Shown in pieces: positions 23,210-31,821 of a stretch of DNA of 64,000 nt. The notes beneath the pieces were generated by a model. That model saw only the letters and a list, made by a program, of their open reading frames with translations, had not been told where the DNA came from and did no database searches. Origin of the DNA: JBCBRD01 sp039819785 (GTDB taxonomy: Bacteria > Pseudomonadota > Alphaproteobacteria > Rhizobiales > Hyphomicrobiaceae); the NCBI GenBank assembly GCA_039819785.1, contig JBCBRH010000017.1, positions 1 through 64,000 on the forward strand, in the 5' to 3' direction. Every line of letters begins with the position of its first letter. The first letter of the stretch is position 1. The translations under genes were made by a program, and so were the position numbers.

Positions 23210-24102
23210 TGCGTCGGAGTGCTTTGGTTTTCAGGTTTGGTGATGTCTGCGCTCGACGGGTCGGCGTCTGGTGCTGGTGCTTTTGGTGGTTGCGGATCTG
23301 TTTGGGCCGTTTTGGTTTTTTCAGGCTCTGAAGGGTTTTGTGTGTCTGGTTGCGCTGGACCGGACTTTTGTGGTTCTGACAGTGCGAAAAACGCCCAACT
23401 CATCAGGAGGCCGCTGACAATGGCTGCGATGATTGCGATGAGAAAAAGGATCGCGAAAACAGCCGGTTCCGTGAAGCCTGCCGTAACGGGTGCGAGACTT
23501 TCCGCGATGACCGGCGGGCCATAATCGAGTACGGCCAGGGGAAGTACAGCGGCCAAGACCGAAGTTGCTGCCATCGCCATGATGTACCCACGGCCAGGGC
23601 GAGATGTCTTGCGCGACAGCAGGTTGCCCAGCGGCCAGAACAGCAACAGGTTGTAAACGACGAAGAACGACCAGACGGCGATCTGAAAGGATGTCCCGCC
23701 ACTTCCAGAGAACACCGGCGCTTCTGCTGCGGCCCGTGCTTGGTCAGCCAAAGCAGTTCCATTTTCAGACCACCATTCGGCCAACGGCGCGCCAGGGAGT
23801 GTGAACACAATCAGCCCGAACATTGCGATGGTCAGTGTCGTGGTCACCACGAGCACCAGCCCGAGCAGAAACGATGACCACCACGACCAGCGGGTCAAGC
23901 CGCCAGGCATCACGGCGGCTAGGACGTTTCTTTGTGAAACCAGACATCCGAGCAGCACGATCCATCCTGCAATGGGCAGGACATCAAGGCGAATATCTAC
24001 GGGGAATGATCGTGCAACCGAGATCGCAACGGCTGTCGCTGCGACGAATGTTAGAACGTAAAGTCCTAGAAGGCGCAGCATATCGGCGCGCGTAAACTGC
24101 AT
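23206..24102 (-). CDS. Polytopic membrane protein, function unknown
   Basis: 298 residues. Hydrophobic segments are near residues 10-30, 41-56, 76-104, 150-165, 178-200 and 217-248, giving about six transmembrane helices, followed by a 55-residue Pro/Glu/Lys/Asp-rich cytoplasm-type tail. No catalytic motif was recognised. ATG 24102 has GAGGGG upstream; an open extension to 24138 is not needed. The stop overlaps mutT (ATGA), so the two are co-translated, but a functional connection is not evident. Confidence 0.7.
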   Translation of the reverse strand: MQFTRADMLRLLGLYVLTFVAATAVAISVARSFPVDIRLDVLPIAGWIVLLGCLVSQRNVLAAVMPGGLTRWSWWSSFLLGLVLVVTTTLTIAMFGLIVFTLPGAPLAEWWSENGTALADQARAAAEAPVFSGSGGTSFQIAVWSFFVVYNLLLFWPLGNLLSRKTSRPGRGYIMAMAATSVLAAVLPLAVLDYGPPVIAESLAPVTAGFTEPAVFAILFLIAIIAAIVSGLLMSWAFFALSEPQKSGPAQPDTQNPSEPEKTKTAQTDPQPPKAPAPDADPSSADITKPENQSTPTQ

Positions 24103-24234
24103 ATGTCGTCTGCCCCCCTCAAGGCTTGCCCGTCGCAATGATCGTGCGGCAAGGCGGCCTAACCCAATTGTCTTTCCGCCAAAATGGATCGTCCCGATGA
24201 AGTAGGTCGTCCCTATGAAGCGGGTCCTCTGGCA

Positions 24235-24915
24235 TCAGGTACCTGCTTTGCGCTGCAACACGTAGCAGGTTTCGGTTAGGCCTGTGAGCCCTCGTTTGCG
24301 CAATGGGTCATTGGCTTTGAGGGCGTCGTCGCGCGCGCGAAGTTCGATTTCAAAATCGGCCTCGAAGTAAGCCGTTACCGTTTCGGGCGGTGTTGAGAAA
24401 GGTGGCCCGGTCATTTCGCTTTGATCGTAATCCAACGAGACCATGAGTGCTGCCGTTTTCGGTTGCGTCAGAGCAGCCAGGTGCTTTGCGTAGGCAGGCT
24501 GGATTGCCGGTGGCAAGGCAACGAGGCTCGCGCGATCGTAAACGGCGGTCACGTCGACCATATGCTGGGGCTTTGATTTGAAGATGTCGCCGCAGAAGAT
24601 GCGGTATGGTGCACTCTCATAGACCGTGAAGTCGAAAATGGGTGTGATCGTCGGCGTGACGCCAAGTTCGGCAAAGAACTCCTCGACGGCCTTTTGGACA
24701 ACTTCGACGCCGATGACGACGTGGCCCTTTTCGGCAAGCCAGACCATATCCATGGATTTGCCACATAGGGGGACAAGGACGGTCGCGCGTTTGTTTATGT
24801 GAAGGGTGTCCCAGTGCGCTTCGAGACTTGGGTGGGGCGTGTCGCGGTGAAAGCCGATCTCGCCGTTGTCCCATCGTTCCACCCAGAAGGCATTATCGAC
24901 CGGTTCTAGGCTCAT
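24235..24915 (-). CDS. tpm: Thiopurine S-methyltransferase-family (TPMT) methyltransferase
   Basis: 226 residues from ATG 24915. 'DNAFWVERWDNGEIGFHRDTPHPSLEAHW' at the N-terminus and 'ATVLVPLCGKSMDMVWLAEKGHVVIGVEVVQKAVEEFFAE' (SAM-binding motif I with PLCGKSxD) are diagnostic for the TPMT family, as are 'IFCGDIF', 'VYDRASLVALPP' and 'SLDYDQSEMTGPPFSTP'. Bacterial members methylate thiols, selenite/tellurite derivatives or thiocyanate. The frame is open to 25026 with a non-conserved Lys/Arg-rich N-terminus; ATG 24987 is another possible start. It lies just downstream of argJ in the same direction. Confidence 0.88.
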   Translation of the reverse strand: MSLEPVDNAFWVERWDNGEIGFHRDTPHPSLEAHWDTLHINKRATVLVPLCGKSMDMVWLAEKGHVVIGVEVVQKAVEEFFAELGVTPTITPIFDFTVYESAPYRIFCGDIFKSKPQHMVDVTAVYDRASLVALPPAIQPAYAKHLAALTQPKTAALMVSLDYDQSEMTGPPFSTPPETVTAYFEADFEIELRARDDALKANDPLRKRGLTGLTETCYVLQRKAGT

Positions 24916-25052
24916 GGCAGGATATTCCAGGGTCGATCCGTCTTCACTGAAAACGCTTCTGGCCCTGGCCTTTTTGTTTTGGGTCATGTTTTCGGCGTGC
25001 TGCGTGCTGGCTTCCGTAAAAACCAACTGCGCATGCGTCAGCCGAACACAAC

Positions 25053-26300
25053 CTAGCTACGATAATCGGCGTTGATCGAAATGTACTCATGGGTCAGGTC
25101 GCACGTCCAGACGGTTGCTTGACCGTCGCCGATGCCGATGTCCACGATCAAATCGATGTGGTCGCCCTTCATGTATGCTGCGGCTTCGGCTTCACTGTGG
25201 TCTGGCGCGCGTTCACCCATACTTGCCATGCGGTGTGGGCCGAACCAGATCGACAACGTGTCGCGGTTGGCGGCTTCGCCGGATTTGCCGACCGCCATGA
25301 CGATGCGTCCCCAATTTGGGTCTTCTCCGGCTATGGCGGTTTTCACGAGGGGTGAGTTGGCAATCGCCATGCCGATGCGTTTCGCAGCCTGGTCATGTTC
25401 AGCGCCCTTTACCAGGACGGTGATCAGCTTTGTGATCCCTTCGCCATCGCAGATGATGGCTTGCGAGAGATCGTGTGTGAGCCCTTCAAGGGTGACCTGG
25501 AATTCTTTGAAATTGGGTTCGTTTGGAGCGTGAAGCGGGTCTTGCTGCGTTGGGTTTTTGCCGGTGGCAAACATCAGCAGCGTGTCGCTTGTTGAGGTGT
25601 CGCTATCGACCGTTATGGCGTTGAAGGACGCGTCAGCTGCCGTCTTGAGGGCCGTGCGAAGCGCTGAGGGATCTACTGCGAGATCGGTTGCCAGGAACGA
25701 TAGCATGGTCGCCATGTCCGGAGCGATCATACCAGCACCCTTGGCGATGCCATTGAGGTGGCCGACGGCGCCATCCTGCAACGTGACGGCAGACGTTGCC
25801 AGCTTTGGAAATGTGTCGGTCGTCATGATGGCGTGGGCGGCCTCGGTCCAACCGGTTGGGGAGGCGGTTTCGGCCATATCGCCCAGGAGATGGGCGAAAC
25901 CTGTCACGTCGAGAGGTTCACCGATGACGCCGGTTGAGGCAATAAAAACCTCTTCGGGTTCGCAGCCTACAGCCTTTGCGGCAGCTTCTGCGGTTTGGCG
26001 GACGGCGTCCTTGCCGCGTTTGCCGGTGAATGCGTTGGCGTTCCCGGAGTTGACGACGAGGGCGCGAGCCTGCCCGTGTTTGAGTTGTTCGGCGCACCAG
26101 TCGACGGCTGCGGAGCGCGTTTTCGACTGTGTGAGGACACCGGCGACGACCGTGCCCGGCTCGAAGACGGCGAGAAGCAGGTCTCGCCGTCCTTTGTATT
26201 TAATCCCAGCTTTAGCGGTGGCGATCTTCATGCCATTGGTTTTCGGCATGTCTGGATAAGTGGACGGCGCGAATGGCGACGTCTTGGTGGTGATACCCAT
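25053..26300 (-). CDS. argJ: Bifunctional glutamate N-acetyltransferase / amino-acid acetyltransferase
   Basis: ArgJ recycles the acetyl group of N-acetylornithine to glutamate in the cyclic arginine pathway. 415 residues. The self-cleavage site lies in 'KGAGMIAPDMATML' between Ala197 and Thr198, Thr198 becoming the nucleophile of the beta chain. Other signatures are 'VVNSGNANAFTG', 'IASTGVIGEPL', 'ITVDSDTSTSDT', 'GEDPNWGRIVMAVGKSG' and the C-terminal 'CDLTHEYISINADYRS'. It follows the parvulin gene with a 30-bp gap. Whether it is bifunctional is inferred; both activities depend on details not visible here. Confidence 0.97.
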   Translation of the reverse strand: MGITTKTSPFAPSTYPDMPKTNGMKIATAKAGIKYKGRRDLLLAVFEPGTVVAGVLTQSKTRSAAVDWCAEQLKHGQARALVVNSGNANAFTGKRGKDAVRQTAEAAAKAVGCEPEEVFIASTGVIGEPLDVTGFAHLLGDMAETASPTGWTEAAHAIMTTDTFPKLATSAVTLQDGAVGHLNGIAKGAGMIAPDMATMLSFLATDLAVDPSALRTALKTAADASFNAITVDSDTSTSDTLLMFATGKNPTQQDPLHAPNEPNFKEFQVTLEGLTHDLSQAIICDGEGITKLITVLVKGAEHDQAAKRIGMAIANSPLVKTAIAGEDPNWGRIVMAVGKSGEAANRDTLSIWFGPHRMASMGERAPDHSEAEAAAYMKGDHIDLIVDIGIGDGQATVWTCDLTHEYISINADYRS

Positions 26301-26330
26301 CGTTATCGTCGCCTAACTCAATTCTGGCTG

Positions 26331-27365
26331 TTAGTTCGCATCTGCCGGCTTAGCTGCGTCGGCCTCACTGCCTTTTGGCTTTTGTTGGGATTCCAACTTT
26401 TTGATCTGCTCAAGAATTGCGTTTTGCTGGGAGGCCGCTGCCTTTTCCTGCTCTTCGACCTGTTTGATGATCTCTGGGTCCAGGTATTCGATTTTGGAGG
26501 TTTTGCGAAGGTCTTGCGCCTTCGCTTGGGCCTGCTGGAGGATCATGGAGTTCAAAATCCGATCCTTTACTGCGTCGAACGTTGGAAGTGGCTTCTGACG
26601 CTTGTCTTCGACCTTGATGAGGTGCCAGCCAAAGCGGCTCTGAACGGGTTGCGAGACATCGCCGATTTCGCCTTTGAAGGCGGCGTCTTCAAACTGCGGG
26701 ACCATCTGGCCGCGTCCGAAGTATCCCAGTAGCCCACCGTTCACTTTTGAACCTGGGTCTTTGGAGTTTTCTTTTGCCAGTTTTTCGAAGTCTTCCCCGC
26801 GGTTGATCTTTTCGAGCAAATCACGCGCTTCATCTTCTGTTTCCACTAGGATGTGGCGTGCTTTGACTTCCTCTTCCTGCTTCATGCCTTTGATTTGGTC
26901 GTTGTAGTAGGTTTTGGCAGCGGCTTCACTTACAGATGTCTTGATCTGCGTCTGGAAATACTCTTCGCGGAGCGCCCGGCGGCGCATATATTCCATACGC
27001 TCACCGAAACTCTCAGTTTCAGCAAGTTTTTGGGCGCGGGCGGCATCGGCGAACAGCTGGTTTTCAATCAGGTATTCCACCAGGACCCGTCTGCGCGACT
27101 CTGGAGGAATGTTGCCAAGGTCGGAGCCGATTTCGATTTCGGCAAAAGCCAGGTCTTTTTCGGTGATCTTGGCCCCATTCACGGTTGCAACCACGGTGTC
27201 GGGGCTGGCTGTGCTGCCTGCCACCTGCGCGTGGGAAAGTGCCGGAACAGCGAACAGTGCCAGTGTCGCGGCTGTAAAGAACGCGATGTGAGACTGGCTG
27301 TGACGCGTTGCCGGAGCGGTGTTGTGAGTTACCCGGGGAGTCACGGATTTAAAGTCTACAGCCAT
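26331..27365 (-). CDS. Exported parvulin-type peptidyl-prolyl isomerase (SurA/PpiC/PpiD-like)
   Basis: 344 residues. A long n-region (about 28) precedes a signal 'IAFFTAATLALFAVPALSHAQ'. A SurA-N-like helical segment (60-150, 'GAKITEKDLAFAEIEIG', 'VLVEYLIENQLFADAARAQKLA') leads to a parvulin domain (about 165-270: 'EVKARHILVETEDEARDLLEKINRGEDFEKLAKENSKDPGSKVNGGLLGYFGRGQMVPQFEDAAF', 'VQSRFGWHLIKVEDKR'). It probably folds outer-membrane or periplasmic proteins. The C-terminus is Gln/Lys/Glu-rich coiled-coil. It is head-to-head with secA across 740 bp, a conserved arrangement coupling export and folding. Confidence 0.92.
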   Translation of the reverse strand: MAVDFKSVTPRVTHNTAPATRHSQSHIAFFTAATLALFAVPALSHAQVAGSTASPDTVVATVNGAKITEKDLAFAEIEIGSDLGNIPPESRRRVLVEYLIENQLFADAARAQKLAETESFGERMEYMRRRALREEYFQTQIKTSVSEAAAKTYYNDQIKGMKQEEEVKARHILVETEDEARDLLEKINRGEDFEKLAKENSKDPGSKVNGGLLGYFGRGQMVPQFEDAAFKGEIGDVSQPVQSRFGWHLIKVEDKRQKPLPTFDAVKDRILNSMILQQAQAKAQDLRKTSKIEYLDPEIIKQVEEQEKAAASQQNAILEQIKKLESQQKPKGSEADAAKPADAN

Positions 27366-28105
27366 GGATGGGCGTCCTTTTTAGGTTGCCTTGGTTTTGT
27401 TCGACGCAGTGATCGTGAGGAAAACCGCGTTTGATCCGATGTTTTATCTGGGCGGTGTGCGTCGCCTATTCGGCCTCCGCGGACGGTCTCGACCGGCGGT
27501 AGCTTTCGTTAGCGGGCGCGCTTTACGCATGAATCAGCGGGCGTTCGATAGACCAGCAGTCGCGAAGGGCCAAGTTAATTCTTAGAAACACGCCTTACGG
27601 AGGAACCTGTTTGCACGAGGGTTTTCGTGCTGCAACCTTGCGCACGCCGATGTGTCGCCACATTGACAAAACAGGAGGTGGGTTCCTAAGTGATGCCCAT
27701 CATCCTGTGAGCATGCCGATTGTCCGTTGTTGCTATCTGCTTGGGTGCCACCGTGTTCTTGAACGGGGTGTCAAAGCGGCAGATTCTTGTTTCCGATTGG
27801 CTTAAGGCTTGGTTCGAATGGCATCGCGGCTGATGTGTTGGCAAGTTGATCCGTCTTAGACCCAAGTTGATGACACGGTCTTGGTTCATGTATCAACATC
27901 AAGGTGATGTGGTCGGAGCAACGGATTGGGGCTTCTTAGCAGGTCGCAGCAGCCGTAAGCCCGGCGATCGGGCCCTGTTATGGGGCAGGTTCCAGGCCCA
28001 GCGACGGGCCGTTTAAGCGACTACGATATCAGGTTTGGAGCACCAGCTCGGCATCCAGTTTAATGCGCCAGGGCATGTTCCAGGCAAACGACAGAAAGGC
28101 TTCCC
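27366..28105. other. 740-bp divergent intergenic region between the parvulin gene and secA
   Basis: No credible coding sequence, tRNA or repeat was found. A TTGACA hexamer occurs at 27663 but has no convincing -10 partner. Both flanking promoters must lie here; unusual length for an otherwise compact region. Confidence 0.45.
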
Positions 28106-31100
28106 ATGCTCTCTTTGGGCAAAATCGGCGGTTTCGCTTCCAAAATTTTCGGCTCGTCGAACGACCGCCTTGTCCGGGGTTTCAGGCCGCGCGTTGAGCT
28201 GATCAACGCGATGGAAGACGAAATCGCAGCGCTTTCCGATGATGAGTTGAGGGCCAAAACGGCTGAATTCAAGCAGCAATATAAAGACGGCAAGAGCCTT
28301 GATGATCTCCTGGTGCCGGCGTTTGCCGTCGTCCGCGAGGCGGGCAAGCGCACGCTGGGTCAACGGCACTTTGATGTCCAGATGATCGGCGGGATGGTCC
28401 TGAACGATGGCAACATTGCTGAAATGAAGACCGGCGAGGGTAAGACGCTTGTTGCGACGCTTGCGGTTTATCTGAACGCGCTGAGCGGTCGTGGTGTCCA
28501 CGTGGTCACCGTTAACGATTATCTGGCCAGTCGCGATGCAGAATGGATGGGACAGGTTTACCGGTTCCTGGGTCTGACCGTCGGGGTCATCCTGCATGGT
28601 CTCGACGATGAAGAGCGTAAGGCTGCGTATGACTGCGATGTGACCTACGCCACCAACAACGAACTGGGCTTCGACTATCTGCGCGACAACATGAAGATGT
28701 CGAAAGAAGAGATGGTTCAGCGCGACCACGCCTTCGCCATCGTCGACGAGGTGGATTCGATTCTGATCGATGAAGCGCGGACGCCGTTGATTATTTCGGG
28801 TCCCGTTGAAGATCGTACCGACCTTTATGTCTCGATCAATGAGATCGTAAAACATCTGGTGGTCGAGGCCAATGAGGTTGAAAAGGCGCTGCGCAAAGAG
28901 CACGGCAATGGTGACCTCAAGGAGATCTTCAAAGAGCAAGGTCTCATCGAACTTGATGAAAAGCAGCGCCAGGTCGCGCTGACCGATCTTGGAAACGAGC
29001 GTATCGAGGTCATGCTTGCGGAAGCTGATCTTTTGAAGAGCGGCTCACTGTTCGACATCGAAAACGTGACGGTCGTCCACCACGTCAATCAGGCGTTGCG
29101 GGCTAACAAGTTGTTCCAGCGGGACAAGGACTACATCGTCAAGAGCGGTGAAGTTGTCATCATCGACGAGTTCACAGGCCGCATGATGCCAGGACGGCGT
29201 TATTCGGAGGGGCAGCACCAAGCGCTTGAAGCCAAAGAAAATGTCGAGATTCAGCCGGAGAACCAGACGCTGGCCTCGATCACGTTCCAGAACTACTTCA
29301 GGCTGTACGACAAGCTGTCCGGCATGACGGGTACGGCTGCCACCGAAGCTTCCGAATTCATGGATATCTATGGATTGGATGTCATCGAAATCCCCACGAA
29401 TATTGGTGTGGCGCGGATCGATGACGATGATGAAATCTACCGGACGCAGCGCGAGAAGTTCGCCGCCATCGTCATGACGATTGCAGATGCGCGCCGGCGT
29501 GGACAACCGTGTCTAGTCGGCACGGCCTCGATCGAAAAATCCGAAATGCTGTCGGAGATCATGAAGGACCCGGCCTATTTCAAAGAGCTTGGCGAAAAGA
29601 CCTTGAAGCAGGCCGAGCCTTTGAAGTCGCCAAAAGAAGATGAGCTTAAAGAATACCTGATGGACATGGGCGAACTGATGCTGCAGCTCGCGCGTGACGC
29701 GAAGCCCGGCCAAGACGTCATCCCGCACCACGTCCTCAACGCTCGCTACCATGAGCAGGAAGCCAGTATCATTTCGCAGGCCGGTGTGCCTGGGGCTGTG
29801 ACTATTGCCACTAACATGGCTGGCCGTGGGACTGACATCCAACTCGGTGGCAACGTGGAATTCCAAATCCGCGATTGGATTACGGAGCGTGAAGCTGGCG
29901 GGGTTCCACCTACGGAAGCAGAAATCGCAAAGCAGCGCGCTGTCATCGAAGCGGAAGTTGAGAAAAATAAAGACCGCGTCCTGGAAGGTGGCGGGCTGTA
30001 CGTGATCGCTACCGAACGGCACGAAAGCCGGCGGATCGATAACCAGCTGCGCGGTCGCTCCGGGCGGCAGGGCGATCCGGGGCGGTCGAAGTTCTATCTT
30101 GCGCTTGATGATGACCTAATGCGCATTTTCGGCTCAGACCGGATGGAAAGCGTCTTGAAGACGCTTGGGCTTCAGGAAGGCGAGGCGATCACGCATCGCT
30201 GGATGAACAAGTCGCTGGAAATGGCGCAGAAGAAGGTCGAGGCGCGCAACTTCGACATTCGCAAGCAGATCCTGAAGTACGACGACGTGATGAATGATCA
30301 GCGTAAGGTGATCTTCGATCAGCGCATCGACATCATGGCTGAAGAGGATGTGTCCGAGACGGTCAAAGACCTGAGACAGCAGGTTGTCCAGGACCTCGTG
30401 CGCAAGCACATCCCGGAAAAGGCCTATGCTGAACAGTGGGATACCGCTGGTCTGACCGAGGCGATTGAATCGCAGTTCGGCATCTCTGTTCCCATTGCCG
30501 ATTGGGCCGAGGAAGAGGGTATTGCGGACGAGGAGATCGAAGAGCGGCTGTTGCGACTTGCTGATGAGCGGGCGGCAGCAAAGGCTGTTGCGTTCGGTTC
30601 CGACACGTTCCGGCAGATTGAAAAGATGGTGCTGCTGCAGCAGCTCGACCATCTTTGGCGTGAGCATATCGTGACGCTAGAGCACTTGCGTCAGGTGGTT
30701 GGCTTCCGCGCCTATGGTCAGCGTGATCCACTGAACGAATACAAGACCGAGGCGTTTGTCCTCTTTGAAAGTCTGCTGACGCGTCTGCGGGAAGCTGTAA
30801 CCGGCATATTGATGCATATCGAGATTGCGCCAGATGAAGATCCCGGCGATCTCTTCCAGCCGGACGAGCTTCCACCTATGGAAGCCCACCATGTCGATGC
30901 CACGACCGGCTATGATGAATTCGAAGAGCCAGAAATGGCGTACGAAGGTGGCGGCACAAGCCGGTATGACGATGGCGATGGTGAGTTGAAGCAAGCGCCG
31001 TTGCAGACCCGGAAAGCCGTTGGCTCGGTTGATCCCAACGATCCTGCGACGTGGGGGCGGGTCTCACGCAACAAGCCGTGTCCGTGCGGATCTGGCAAGA

Positions 31101-31132
31101 AATACAAGCATTGTCACGGCAGTTACAATTGA
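28106..31132 (+). CDS. secA: Preprotein translocase ATPase SecA
   Basis: 1,008 residues. SecA drives preproteins through SecYEG. Motifs in order: 'FDVQMIGGMVLNDGNIAEMKTGEGKT' (Walker A about 105-112), 'VNDYLASRDAEWM', 'HAFAIVDEVDSILIDEARTPLIISG' (DEVD Walker B), 'DEFTGRMMPGRRYSEG', 'NYFRLYDKLSGMTGTA', 'NMAGRGTDIQLGGN', 'ERHESRRIDNQLRGRSGRQGDPG' and a C-terminal zinc-binding CPCGSGKKYKHCHG. Length exceeds the usual 900-930 because of a ~50-residue helical insertion between 'SIEKSEMLSEIMKDP' and 'HHVLNARYHEQEA' (residues about 485-538) and the acidic linker. ATG 28106 follows AAAGG. Confidence 0.98.
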   Translation: MLSLGKIGGFASKIFGSSNDRLVRGFRPRVELINAMEDEIAALSDDELRAKTAEFKQQYKDGKSLDDLLVPAFAVVREAGKRTLGQRHFDVQMIGGMVLNDGNIAEMKTGEGKTLVATLAVYLNALSGRGVHVVTVNDYLASRDAEWMGQVYRFLGLTVGVILHGLDDEERKAAYDCDVTYATNNELGFDYLRDNMKMSKEEMVQRDHAFAIVDEVDSILIDEARTPLIISGPVEDRTDLYVSINEIVKHLVVEANEVEKALRKEHGNGDLKEIFKEQGLIELDEKQRQVALTDLGNERIEVMLAEADLLKSGSLFDIENVTVVHHVNQALRANKLFQRDKDYIVKSGEVVIIDEFTGRMMPGRRYSEGQHQALEAKENVEIQPENQTLASITFQNYFRLYDKLSGMTGTAATEASEFMDIYGLDVIEIPTNIGVARIDDDDEIYRTQREKFAAIVMTIADARRRGQPCLVGTASIEKSEMLSEIMKDPAYFKELGEKTLKQAEPLKSPKEDELKEYLMDMGELMLQLARDAKPGQDVIPHHVLNARYHEQEASIISQAGVPGAVTIATNMAGRGTDIQLGGNVEFQIRDWITEREAGGVPPTEAEIAKQRAVIEAEVEKNKDRVLEGGGLYVIATERHESRRIDNQLRGRSGRQGDPGRSKFYLALDDDLMRIFGSDRMESVLKTLGLQEGEAITHRWMNKSLEMAQKKVEARNFDIRKQILKYDDVMNDQRKVIFDQRIDIMAEEDVSETVKDLRQQVVQDLVRKHIPEKAYAEQWDTAGLTEAIESQFGISVPIADWAEEEGIADEEIEERLLRLADERAAAKAVAFGSDTFRQIEKMVLLQQLDHLWREHIVTLEHLRQVVGFRAYGQRDPLNEYKTEAFVLFESLLTRLREAVTGILMHIEIAPDEDPGDLFQPDELPPMEAHHVDATTGYDEFEEPEMAYEGGGTSRYDDGDGELKQAPLQTRKAVGSVDPNDPATWGRVSRNKPCPCGSGKKYKHCHGSYN

Positions 31133-31745
31133 TCGTCATTTGTCAGAGGGTTGGCTGTGTCAGAGGGTTGGGTGCCAGGCTGCGTAGACCGGCCTGGCGT
31201 CATCCGTGACAAAAGCCCGGTTTTTAAGATGAGCTGATGGCGCAAGACCACCCCGAGATGGGCCGCCAGTGCTATCAAAATCACGTAGCTTGAAACGATG
31301 TGCGTCCACTTGGCGGCCAGTTCGATGTTGTCTGACTTGCCGATTGGGTTGTGAAGGTGCACGACCTCGAAAAAGTGGACACCATTCCCGCCGGCCATGA
31401 CATACAGATAGCCACTGATGGGCATGATGAACATGGCGAGATAGAGCAGGTTCTCGTAGTGGTGCATCATGCGGCGCTCGGTCGATGACAACGCCGGGGC
31501 AAAGCTGGAAGGGTGTTGAAGGTCCGGTTGGCAAGCCGCAAAATGGCAAAGGCCAGCACCACCAGGCCAATTGATTTATGCCAATTGTAGTAGTTGTCCT
31601 GAGTGAGACCGAGGGCGGTTTCCTTGCTGCTCAGCGCGACCATGGTGTAGCCGGCAGCGTACTGAAGCGCGAACAGCGCGACGATGATCCAATGGAAAAA
31701 CTTGGTGAGCGCACCGTAGTTCTGACTATCGTTGAGCAGTGCCAT
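31123..31745 (-). pseudogene. Cytochrome b561 gene interrupted by a single-base frameshift
   Basis: Two adjoining frames together make one cytochrome b561 (di-haem membrane electron-transfer protein). The first (31745-31467) has 'LTKFFHWIIVALFALQYAAGYTM' with haem-ligand His18 and 'YNWHKSIGLVVLAFAILRLANRTF', then drifts into 'PRRCHRPSAA' before a stop. The second (31491-31123) continues with 'MMHHYENLLYLAMFIMPISGYLYVMAGG', 'VHLHNPIGKSDNIELAAKWTHIVSSYVILIALAAHLGVVLRHQ'. Adding one base to the G-run at 31496-31499 joins the frames as LPALPPALSSTERRMM. It is either a real frameshift or a sequence error. The 3' end overlaps the convergent secA stop by 10 bp. Confidence 0.85.
31141..31171. repeat. 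14-nt direct repeat near the secA/cytochrome b561 ends
   Basis: TGTCAGAGGGTTGG occurs at 31141-31154 and 31158-31171, offset 17 bp, so it is not in frame for the cytochrome b561 frame that crosses it. Probably a slippage footprint. Confidence 0.5.
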
Positions 31746-31821
31746 CGCGGTGTGCGCCGCCTTTTTTGCCGGCTCGCCGGATTGGTTTCAGGGCAAAGTG
31801 AAGTCTATGCCAAGAGGCACA

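Noticed and set aside
28013..28939. Long open frame antisense to the secA 5' end (about 308 codons)
   Set aside because: It is an antisense shadow of an unmistakable secA with full motifs; composition does not look like a protein and it has no ribosome-binding site.
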